Shown: piece after piece, positions 13,501 to 24,700 of the stretch
Layout of the letters: each line of letters starts with the position of its first letter
Position numbering within the stretch: the first letter of the stretch is position 1
Source: Amblyornis subalaris
Lineage: Eukaryota > Chordata > Aves > Passeriformes > Ptilonorhynchidae
Reading direction: 5' to 3'
Assembly: GCA_018881555.1 (NCBI GenBank)
Contig: JACAXG010000061.1
Span: 3,705,536 to 3,769,535 of the forward strand
Length of the DNA stretch: 64,000 bases
Program-made: the position numbers and the translations under genes
Notes under the pieces: generated by a model
Databases searched by the model: none
Told to the model about the DNA's origin: nothing
What the model saw: only the letters and a program-made list of their open reading frames with translations

Positions 13501-15841
13501 TCGAGTTAATTAATCTCCCAGGATTGGAGATTAAGCGAATTTGGAAAGTGAGCAGAATTTGGTTCTCAGAGAGTTGCATACATTTGCCATTTGTGGTTCG
13601 GAATAGAACCCAGAGAATGTTTATTCCATGGTAGGAAAAACAGTTTTTACTTTTCTTAAACACAGCTAGCTGGTTTATGACTCCTGGCAGGAGTACAGTA
13701 ACTTTGAGCAACTAGTTTGTTTGTTCCAGCTAATTTATAGAGGGTGATATTCATTTTCCTTTTCATTTAAAGAGGTTCTGTCCTGCAATTTAGGCCTGCA
13801 ATGAGACATTGCTTAGACCTGACAGAAATCAGGCATACAGTGTTCTCCAGAATCCAAATAGCCAGGCAAGGCTGTGCTAAATCTCTCACACCTCCAAAAA
13901 GATATTAAATACCACAGCTACTGCTATGTCCTGTAACTCTTCAGGCCTCCCAGTGCAAGAGGCCCTTTCTCAGAAAATGAGAGTTGAAGGGTGTGGAGTT
14001 AATTAGCAATCTCATTCCAAGGAATGGGCTGACATCATTAAACCAAGCTCAGTGTAAAGTACGGCAATAGCCATCCGTGTGTCTTGAGAAAGCAAAGAAA
14101 AGAAGCGTGAAACACCATCATATTAAAACGAACATTTAAGTCTGAAACCGAAACTCTCGAGAGCGGCTATGGTGATTTGCTCCCGGTTTTGATTTACACC
14201 ATGAATCCACCATGTGCTTTTTTAAGAATTTCCTTTCCATTTGACTCATCTGAAGCATAGAGGCATGAAGAGCAGGTGGTGTAAATTTGGGAAAGCTCCC
14301 AGCGGCTGCCAGAGCTTCCCAGCTCAGCGGGATAGCAGTGAAAGCAGAGGCAGTTGGGGCCCAGAAGGCTTTGCAGAGCTTTCCTTTCCATCCCATTTGT
14401 TTCTGCCCCAACAATTGATTCCAAACAGTGCTGAAGCCAGTTCCCAGCTCCTTTCCTGCTTACTCCAGGTAACCCAGTGTTAGGAAGCCAGTTAGGAAGC
14501 CCTTTACAGGAATACTCTGAAGGCTTAGGTATGGATTGGCATCTCAGAGATGGCTAGGAGGCCTTACTGCCTCTAATAACTGAATGCGCTAAAAATCCTC
14601 ACGTGGACAAAGTCTGTTTGTTCGCTTTTCTGTATGGCAGCATAGGCAGAATGGTCTAAAAACAGACAGCCTTATTCATCAAGTGTGCAATGCCAGGGAG
14701 AAGCTTAGTGGTGGCTCAGACCCAGAGCACTAAAGTACTACAACCAAGCAATATCGGGAGATGTTTAAGATGAACAAACCAGTGTGCTATTTAATCCAGT
14801 CTTTCTTTTATTTGAGTAGATAATCTTTTACACTGCTGTGGAATGCTGCTATGGAAATTGGGGACTGACTGTTGCAAGGCAGAGTTCACTCCCAGTGCAC
14901 AGTGATGGGAAATAAACAAAGAGAGTATTAGAATAAAATCAGGGTAAATGAAATTGATAGAATTTTTAAATTCCATTTACTCCCTCATGTGAAAGTAATC
15001 CATCCTTGCACGCCTAAGCCAGTCCTATAATGGATGCTATCTCACCACTGGCACTTTGAGTAACCATATATTTCTGATGTGTGAGTTATTAAAATTTAAG
15101 CCCGCCTGAGTCTTGCAATAAAGCTTCCCTGAGTGTTAGGTCACTCAGAGATCCCAAAGCCAAGCAGAAGAACTACCCATAGAAAAGGCTGTTGCATAAA
15201 TTCTTATCCTTGTTTTGCACTCTTCTCTGATTTGCACATTAAAATCAGATTGTTGAATACTGACTTGCCTACTATAATCACACAGAAGTGTGTGTTTCAA
15301 TGCCAGTATATATATTTTTAAAGCTTAGATTGGAAATTTATTTCAGCACTTTACTTGGGAGACAGAAAAGCCATAAAGAGGAATAAAGATCTTTATAAGG
15401 TTTGATGAAGCTTCACAAAGGAAGCCACAAAGGAAGAAACATTGCACAACAGTAAGTAAGAATAGAGGAAAGGGGAAGTCTCCTAGAAGAGCTCTTTCTC
15501 TGAGGAATTTTCTTTGGCTCCGTTTGTAAGACCTGGGAGTAGTTGAATTCCTTGTCAAGCTTCTGAACCAATTTATTTTCCTGAGCATTTAGGGAGAGGC
15601 CACTTTGAAGGCTAAGGAGATAATTGCAGGATGAAAGGGATGCTAGTTTGAAGGAGCCCGTTTGATAAGTGTATCTTTTTATTGAGGATTTATTTTGTCC
15701 TCTGATAGTGTGTGTTTTAAGTGCTGTACAAAGTACCCACAGCAATGGAGAGACATTTAAAACAATTACATTTTAATTAATTAATATAATGAATGACTGA
15801 TAGGAAAATCAAATCGTTATCGTTATCTTTTAGTGATAAAT
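7546..15841. other. Unique non-coding DNA, no gene seen
   Basis: More than 8 kb without a recognisable exon, RNA gene or interspersed repeat. Frames are at most 112 codons and have no recognised domain. A 20-bp tandem duplication lies at 12354-12393. A G/T-rich tract around 10621-10640 is low complexity. Confidence 0.55.
12354..12393. repeat. 20-bp imperfect tandem duplication
   Basis: Two adjacent 20-base units (12354-12373 and 12374-12393) share the pattern AGACCA-CTATTTTG-GAAG and differ at two positions. This looks like a local slippage or duplication event rather than a transposon feature. Confidence 0.9.
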
Positions 15842-15862
15842 GGAGGGTGGAGGGTGGAGGGG
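15842..15862 (+). repeat. (GGAGGGT)3 mini-tract
   Basis: Three direct heptamer units GGAGGGT are followed by GGAGGGG. The plus strand is G-rich with alternating GG and GGG runs. It could support a two-tier G-quadruplex, but it lacks four GGG runs for a canonical three-tier one. Confidence 0.85.
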
Positions 15863-18800
15863 AAGTAAAGAAGAAGGGCTGGTGTAGCCGGCTCCAGCCT
15901 AACACATGTTTATTTAAGTGACTCTATACAAACATAACCCTGTGTGTCAGTTACATCAGCAACATGTCAGTCGGCACTTCTGGTTACAGACTATTTCGGA
16001 GTCATTCATCATTCAACACTATAAAAGCCATTTACCCTCAGCTCACCAACCAATCAAACCAACTAGAAAACGGGGCAGGAAAGAAGCAGTAACAATTGTC
16101 CTTAGTTTCCTTTCAACTTTTGCTGCAACAATTCAATACATCCTGTGTGGTGGGATAGTGGAGAGGTTTTGCTGAACTAAATAGAACCTCCTTCGCTAGG
16201 TCATTAAAAGCAGGAAAGGAAATGGAAAGAGAGAGAAAGGAGCAAAAAAATGAGAGAGCAGAAAGTTATCTCTTGCTTTACCAGTTTTTCTTTCATGAAC
16301 AACGTTTACAAATTGCCTTTATCTGTATCTTTCACACCCATGAACATGGTTACTAATTATTTTTTACCAGCTATAAAAGCAATACAAGGTCTCAATACAC
16401 TGGGCAAGCTCTGATGTAAGTCATCATGGCCAGGAGCTGCTCAGCTGTCCTTAAATTCAACATAAACCTTCCAAGGTTGGGCTGCTGAGAGAGGGGAGAG
16501 CCACCAGTGCTACCAGGGCTTGATGAGAGATCGCCACATCTTCACACATGCTACCCTCCAAGCCATTCCCTTGTGCTCTATGTTCCACTGTCACTTTCTC
16601 CAGGTAAATAATTTGAATCCCAGATGCCTGAGAATGCCATGACCAGGAAGTGCAGCACGCTGAGGAAAGCAAGGTTTTAGAAAATGGCACTTCCAAGGTG
16701 AGAAAATAACAATGGGAAAGTCTTTCCGGTCTTGAGTGGTCCCCCCTCTAATTTGATAACTAACTCCTGCTACTTTCTTCCCATTTGTGCTGATATATGG
16801 CTTGATGCTCCAAACCTTTACTCTCATGAGTGATCCCATTAAGATAAATGAGACCTCTCTCTCATGTGACTGAGAGTGGGCAGGTAGCTGAATAAAATGA
16901 TCAGCAGAATCAGTCAGTTCTCCCTTGTCTCCCTAGTAAAAGTACCTCCATTATAGGTGCACTAGAACGCAAAAAATGGGAGTATTATTGGGTAATAATT
17001 TGTAAAATGGCCATATCCAGTTGCTTTTTAACTGTTTAACTATGGCATTTTTCTGTCTGTGCTCTGCCTGATTCAAATCCTCCCCTTATGTTTATTATTA
17101 GTTAACTATTTCTTAATGGACCCCTTCATTTATGAATAAAACTCAACAGCAATTACAGCCCCAGTGGAGACCAGTACACTACCCATCTGCTCCATCACTC
17201 GCTCTCGGCATTGGCATTCTGCATCAGTCTCAGCCCCTCTCATCGTAACAAGCTAGGATCAATTTTCCAGTGGCAGCTTGAAAATAATAGTACAAAATGT
17301 ATATTAATACAGAAATATATTGTGAAACTGTCCTTAAACAAACAAATGAGCCACTTTAAAATATTACTGCTATAAATGACCATGACAGTAGCACAGCACA
17401 TATAATAAAAAATAACTACTGAAGAGAAGCTGCTGAATTACTATAGTAATAAACCAGATGTGATTATTATCATTTAACACAGTCATTGAATACCATGAAT
17501 CCCTGAAGCCATTAAAATATTTATGATTAAACATTTGCTATTCCTTAGAACAGAACATATAGTCGGGTACTAAAAAACTGTTAAGGTATTATTTTGGCTA
17601 ATACATGCTGGTGCCATGATAAAGGTCAGCCACCAGTGTCAGCTTCCTGGAAAGAGCACCTAACAGCTTTCCTCCTTCTATTTTGCCTTTTTAATAACCA
17701 CTATAAGGTTAGATACCTCTATGCACATTATTATGTTCAATGGAGACATATAGATGTATAAGCACGCTTTCCTACATACATCTATATGAAGGAAAAACCA
17801 CAAACATCTGATTTTATTTGTGGAGAAATGGACGCTTTCTCTCTTTAAGGAATCATAACAAAATATTTAATGCTGTTGGGAAAAATGTACTTGAGACAAA
17901 GCAATAAGCATATGCAAACATGAAGTCTAATTACCTTCAGGAATTTGAGCATGCAGGCACCATATTACCCATTGAACACATTTTATCTTGTGGGCACGGA
18001 ATTATTATTTTTTGTGTGTTGGAAGTGCTTCCCTGCCTGTCTTTCCATAGTGTGCAGCAGCCTGGTTGCCTACTCTTAAAGCAGCCTCAGCTGCTGTGAC
18101 CTGCAGGTTGGAGGTGTCTCTTACTGGTGTGAAGTGGGAGTGAGGATGGGTGGTGGTGTGCTGAGCAGGTGCCTTGGTCTCTTGGACTGTGCAAAATAGA
18201 GCATAAGGGCAGGACTAAGCTCACAGTGGAAAATATTCCCTGGCCAAATATCCATTACTGCTCTCTGCAAGTGCCTTTTGCTGTCAGGTGATAGGGATTC
18301 TCCCACAGCTCTGGCACTCTCTGTTCTTTAGACACAGGATTCCTCTGCCATCACCGTGTAGTTGCTCTTTGCTACACACAGACAACCATCAAGTCATCAG
18401 ATGTACTTTAAAGCTTTAATATGCATCTCGCATAATAAACAAGATGTGTCCTCTCATAAATGCCTCCTAGACCCTAGCAGGTAAGAGACATCCTTCCCTC
18501 ATACTCTTTTTTTCCTACTATCACAGAAAATCAGTTACTCTATCTGGACACTCATGAACAAAAGGAAGTCAAAACTAAACCTCAACTTGACCGGAGTAGA
18601 GCTATGGGAAATTCTAACTTGTTTTACTGGATTTTACTGTCCTGGCTTGAAAGTCTGTAAGCTCTGTCATGGCCAGGCAGCCAATGGAAGCTGCAAGTGT
18701 TCATGGGGAAGGATGAGGAATTTTAAACCTATGCCAATTCCAGAAAAAAGTGGAACTACATCCTGAAGTTCTTGCATCAAGCGAAGGTGAGTCTTCTTTG

Positions 18801-21478
18801 ATAAGCGAGTGTGCTTGAGGAAATGCACATCTCTCCCTGCTGCCTGAAGGAGAAGTCAAGGTGAATGTAATCAAGGTGCTCAACCTTTAGAAGGCTGATA
18901 TTAAGATGAAGCTCATCTTTAAGTAATGTGTAACACATAAGCCTAAAGCCCTGCTTGCTTTGTCACCTGGCTGTGAAGGCACATATCCTTCATCCTTGTC
19001 CCAGAGGTTGTGTTTTCCATCCTGAGCAGCTCAGCACTCGGCTAGGACTGTCTGAGCAACAGAAATTGAGATCCACTCTGACTAAAACCCTTGCGTGATC
19101 TAAGTCCAGTGGGCATTTGCAGAGGAAATGAACACACTGACAATTCTGGCATCCACCAGAAATTTTGGAAGAAAGAGGGGTAACTGCTACTGCCTTCTTG
19201 TAAATGAGAAGTGCATTATGCCCTACTTTTACGTGGAAATCAGGTGGCAGAGCACTTACCTAGAGAGTGGGAAACACATATTCAGCTCTTTCATCTGCCT
19301 AAGAAGATTCAAACTTGCACCTTCTACAGTAGTGAAGTAACCAGCTAAGGACAGGCTGGTCCCAGTGGTGTGTTAGTCATGTCCAAAGGTTACCCCCTGG
19401 GGACTAATCTGGAAGTTTATCTAATTTCTTGTTCTGGCTAGGTCAAGGCAGAGTAGAGAGGCATAACTCTGTGTAAAAATGAAATAAAGAGGCAGTACTG
19501 ATGCATTTAGGCAAGATAGAAACTGTGAGAAGGTTTCCAGCATTGCACTCTTGAGGTCAAGCATCTCATTTTCACAAAAGATCCACTTCAGAAGCTTCCA
19601 TGGTCTGTCCCTGGGAACCCATGTGGAGCGAGGGTCTGGCTGCCTGCAGTACATACAGCCAAAGTTTGGATGCTGGATGACACTTAACCCTTTAAAGTTG
19701 TCTGATGAGAGTTTTTGGAGATCCAGCACTCTTAAACCCGTCACTATATGGAGGATAGTGGAAGCAGGCAGTGACTGTCAGTCATGAGTGCCATTTTTAA
19801 GTTTCTCCCATGGATGTGATGGCTCCTCTGGTAGCTCATGGCCAGCAGCACTTCTTAAGAACCATCCAAGTCCAATTTCAAAAGTTGTTTTGGTGTGTCT
19901 GTTGGACACAGTCACTACACAGCCCACATGCCTTTTTTTATTTTTCTGTGGCACAACACGATGCCACAGTGAAGTGATACTGGGGGATTCCAGCAGCCCT
20001 GATATCAGGAACCTCAGTAATTATACAAAAATTTATTTCATTCTCCAGATGATCAGGAAGGACTCCAAAGACCACTTGTGGTCTATGAAGATTACCATCT
20101 GAAAATCCTTCATCTAGACTTGGGTGTTTTCTATTTATTAAATCTGTGGATATGCTACTTCATCCCCCAAGTAAATCCCATATACCTTCTTCATGTGTCC
20201 CCACCATCAGTACCATCACCAGACACTACCCAGTGTGAGTGGGAGCAGACACATTGCAACAAATTAGACAGCACTGCATCCAAAAATAATTAGTCTTACC
20301 CAAGGGCTATTCTGATTACTTGCCTTTCATTCTCAGCCATATGAACTAGAGATTGCTGTAGTTACCTGGGAGATTCAAGCTTTGTGTTCAATGCTAACCA
20401 AGGAGGGGATTGGAATTTGCTTGGATGGTATTGTTATACCCACAGATGTTTTCTCAGAGCTCAAAAATGTCAGAGAGTGTAGGGCCTCACTGGTGCTTAT
20501 GAGTTTCCCACTGTCTGGATTTACCAACATCAAGTTTATGAGAGATTTTAGATGCATTCAAAATGGAAAATAAGGGTATTTCGGCAGTTGATCCAGCACC
20601 CATCTGCTCAGAGCCAGAGATATGAACCCAAGCTCCTCATTCTCCTTCTCCTGAAATTTGAGAAAGGCTGGAGTTACTTCATGCTCGCTTTGATAAATAA
20701 GAAACTGAAGAATCTGTTGGCCTGAGTGGAGGTTTCACAAATTAGGAGCAGCTTTTAATACGATGCAAGATTTCTGTAAGCTTTCCATTATTCTGATTTA
20801 TTAGTTCTCAAGACTGTGTGGAAAGTGAACAGAACGCATACTTGAAAAAGAAATTAAATTGTGAGAGTTTTCACTATTCTGACCGTTAGACTCCTGTATT
20901 TGCAAGGCGTAATCCTGCTGTACGGTTACAATTAATTCCACATCCTGGATGGATGCATTTTGGAAAAGACTGCCTGTTTTTTGATTTTGGTAAAATCCTG
21001 GATTTTATTTGGCTTCTGCCTGTTTCCAAAGGCATAGATTTAGGCAAAACTATAGCCAGGAAAGGAAAACATGGGAGAAATCAAGAGGAATGTCTGACTG
21101 GTATTGTAAGAAGGCATTTGGCTGAGATGTGTCTATAAGGTGAGCATCAGTGTAAACACTGTTCCCTGTGCTCTCTGAAGTGTCTGCCTACAGCTCATCT
21201 TGGGTCAGTGACATAGCTGCTCCAGCTACATTCTATGAGTTTAATAGAGATTCCTCCAGTGCCAGAGCTCAGGAAAAAATAAATGGCTCTGACCATGCAT
21301 TTGGAACCAAAAGCTTGATTTCCTCTTGGTATGGCTCTTTCAAGACAAAGATGGCTCAGGACACAGATTCGTGTGATACAGCAAGGAGAACCAAGGGAAA
21401 TGTTATTAGTACTGTGTGCTGTCTGAAAACAAGAGTCCTGTTTAAATCCAAGTCACTGTGACATTACTGCATTCCTTT
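15863..21478. other. Unique non-coding DNA, no gene seen
   Basis: No exon or repeat family is recognised. The sequence is A+T-rich, particularly 17250-17600 and 17800-18000. It contains an inverted repeat at 17747-17788. Open frames do not exceed 107 codons and lack recognisable motifs. Confidence 0.55.
17747..17788. repeat. 13-bp inverted repeat with 16-nt loop
   Basis: The arms at 17747-17759 and 17776-17788 are perfect reverse complements (left arm CATATAGATGTAT). They are separated by 16 bases. The stem is A+T-rich, and pairing stops immediately outside the arms, so it is shorter than a microRNA precursor. It is possibly a cruciform-forming palindrome or chance. Confidence 0.85.
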
Positions 21479-21501
21479 CCCTTCTCTCCCCTTCCCTCCC
21501 C
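21479..21501 (-). repeat. Pyrimidine tract; G-quadruplex-capable on minus strand
   Basis: The plus strand has four C-runs (21479-21481, 21488-21491, 21494-21496, 21498-21501) separated by 6, 2 and 1 bases. On the minus strand this fits the canonical motif of four G3+ runs with loops of 1-7. It sits in a longer pyrimidine-rich tract (about 21470-21534). Whether it folds in vivo is not known. Confidence 0.8.
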
Positions 21502-21659
21502 TTCCTTTTTCCTTTGGCAGCAAGGCATTGCATTTTCCCTTCTCAAATACTTTACCTTTCTAAACTGTTATGTTTTTGTGGTGTAGTATGTTCTATACTA
21601 TGATTATGAAAATAGAATTAAATATATTATGGAGTTTTCTTTTTTTTTCTCTTCCTAAG

Positions 21660-21717
21660 AAAATGAAAACCAAGCTGAAGTCTAGAGATTATCTGAAATG
21701 GGATTTCTATTCTCCCG
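21660..21717 (+). other. Exon-like interval with splice-like flanks (candidate)
   Basis: A strong polypyrimidine stretch (about 21635-21656) ends in CCTAAG at 21654-21659. A 58-base open interval follows, then CCG/GTAAAC with GT at 21718-21719. Read from its first base, the interval encodes KMKTKLKSRDYLKWDFYSP, which is stop-free and of ordinary composition. I do not recognise the peptide or any neighbouring exon. Splice-like signals occur often by chance in 64 kb, so this is only a candidate micro-exon, of either a coding or a long non-coding transcript. RNA evidence would be needed. Confidence 0.15.
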
Positions 21718-24700
21718 GTAAACGAATGGCAACTTGGATTACAGGCAATAAATTTTATAACCAAAATGCTGTGGGTATATTGGGGTAGATTTATTGCCAT
21801 AAATCATTGGTATAAAAAGGATTATGTTGATTATCATCACTCAAGTATCTCGTGTAACTGACATTTTACTCCATTTCTCTATATTTTTACTGGAGTTTCA
21901 ACTGCACAAAAAATTAGAGAAGCGACAATACAAAAGAATCAGTATAGCCAGCCACTTACTACCCAGTGCTTTATTTTCTCCATAATTTTTTCAGAGTGTT
22001 TTGGGGAGTAATTTCGAACAGTCAAGTCAGAGTCCACCAAGAATTGATTTTTGTGACCTCACATATTGTAACAGAAAATTATAACAGGAAATACACCATT
22101 AAGTGATATACAAGGAAACATGGATACAATTACTTGCAGAACATAATTTTATCCACTCTAGTTTTGAAAATGAAGAGATAGTACTGACTGGAACACCTCA
22201 ATTCTGAATGCAAACGGTACAATCTATTATATTAAACAAAGTCAAAAGCAATGTTGAAGATCTTGAATCTATTCAAGGCATGCACCTCATTACAGACTTA
22301 GCAAATTAAAACACAAATAGGATTAGAAAAGAATAATGTAACAATCTCCCACTATGGTCCCTGGAGCATTAAGTCATAAATTGGGTTTGCATTAAATTGT
22401 GCTTGCAGTATTGAATTCAGGGAAAGAGCTATAGGCTAAAGATAAAGCTTGCTAATCTAGCCAACTTTGTTGTTTTCAAACTGTTTTTTCATGCAATAAA
22501 TACACAATGAATTTGTTGCAATCTAAAAAGGCATATTTAAAAACATGTATTTCATATCTTAATTAGAAAATGCAGAGATGGTGTGGCAACCCCTGGCTAT
22601 ACCAAAGCCTAAAGCTGCAGGCATTTGAAATTGTCTCTTTACCCGAAGATGTTGTTTAAATAGGAAAGTAATTTCATCAGAACTTTGCATCAGATCACCT
22701 ACTGTGTTAAAATACACAAGTTTTCAGGTTTGCACAAACCTCTAGTGTGTTACAAGCTTCTGTTAAGTGAAGAAAACAAGCTTGCCCAAAAGAATTGAGA
22801 GAAGCTGAATTTCTGTATTACAAATGTATTCTGTTGTTATGGGAACTAAAATGGTGAGCAATGTGAAAAGGATCCTGAGCTAACAAAGACCAGCTTGATG
22901 ATATTATGGAAGTAGCTATACAAACTGCAAGCATGTCTGCAAGAAATAAATACGGCTTCTTTCTTAAGGAGATGCAGATTCATGAAAAGTATTGTCTCTA
23001 AAGAGAGTCAAGTTCAACCTTTGTGTGACCCTAGACAAATTACTGAGTAATACCAGGAATTAATTTTGCTAATTTTCCTTTAATAAAGGCTTTATCCTTC
23101 AAAGGTGTATTATTACTGTCATCATCCTCCTAATTGTCATTTCGGGGATCGCTAATAGCAGCTGCTCTGGTTAAGGTGCTTGTCACTTCATGCTGCAAAG
23201 GAGCCTTCATATGATATTACACGGGGGTTTTGCATCTTCTCTTTTAGGGGTTCTCGTGGCTCCATTTGTCTCTAGCAGACTTTCACAATTTGGCAGGCAG
23301 AAAGCCCTTCAAGGCAGGGAACTGTCTTTTCTTTGTCGACACAACTTCTCTCAACTTTTGTCTCTATGATCTCTTAGCATCTGCCAGTTCGCTCCCCTAG
23401 TTTGCTCTGCACAGAACCGTACTAGCAGCAGGCTAAAATGATAATACAGCCCATTAGTATTTTGTGTCTCGTTTCACAGCCAATGCCAAAAGAGCACAGG
23501 CTACCCTGGGAACGCTTGGATTTTGATCAAGCGGCTGGAAGAGCAGTGAACTTTGTGCAGTGACTGGGAGATGCTGATTCCAGGAATTGGTGCAAACTGA
23601 TGGGACTACAGAGCCTGTATCTAATCAGTGGGATCCAGGGACATCCACACATCCACACCTGAATTTGTATCAGGGCACAAACCAAAAGGCATTTTGGGCT
23701 AACAGCAGGCCATTCTTAGTCTCTTCCCTGTGAGCGTTTCCAGGGTTGGGGAGTGCTGCAACTCACCCTGGCTCAGTGCCAGCTCCACATCTTGGAGCTC
23801 CCATGAGAGACATTTCTTGTCACATACAAATTGCAGGGAGGAAGGGAGTGAAGAGGCTGAGCCTGGTCTCCTAGGCACAGGATACAATGTCAGACCATGT
23901 GTGTAGGGTCTGGTCCTGTCCAACATAGGGGTGCTCTGGCTTTCAGCAGCAATGACACTCAGTTCTGGGGAAAGATTGAAGCATCTTGGGTCCATAGCAG
24001 TACATCTAAACTCAAGCTGCTGGGATTTCTTCCCCGACCCCCGGTCCCAGGGCACACACAGTGCTTGCCAGGGGTCATGTACCTGGAGCTTGTGTTCACA
24101 CTGCTGCACCATGCATGCTCCAGCTAAGCTGCAGTCAGGGGATCAGGGGTTTTGGGGCGTCACACCACACCATTTATTCGCCCCTCTTTTTAGATCCAGT
24201 GAAGTTTCAGCCTGGGTTGAGGAAGGAAGGGGTCTTCTCTCCCTCTGCAGTTAGTCAGTGGAGAATTTGTTCGCTACACAAGGCTTTCTCCTCCTCATGG
24301 CTGACAGCTCCCTTCTGGAGCAACCTTTTAACATTTTTCTTGATTTTCTTAAACAGCAAACATTAGACACATTAAGAACAGCAACAACAAAATCATTAAG
24401 CACTATAACATTCTCTGAGGAGCCAGACATATCCTTTAATCAGGTTATGGAAAATTCATTCCTCTTCTAGCCATTTATCTTCTTTGTTTATGCATATACA
24501 GAGTGACCCACTTCTGAGCATCAAAAATAACAACAAAGAAACAACCAAAGATTCTTCATTATTAATGGATTTATGTACCATTTATTTTGCTTTATTGGAA
24601 ACCAAATAATCAAGTTCATTCATTCCAATTAAACACAGCACGCACTAATTGTCTATCATTTTTGTCAGTGAACCCAGTTCTCTCACTTCAAAGTCACTAC

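Noticed and set aside
15842..15862. GGAGGGT tract as a canonical three-tier G-quadruplex
   Set aside because: Only three GGG runs are present. At best a two-tier structure.
23699..24366. Overlapping frames on both strands (up to 137 codons)
   Set aside because: Explained by a G+C-richer patch with few stop codons. No domain, and alternatives in both strands are equally open.
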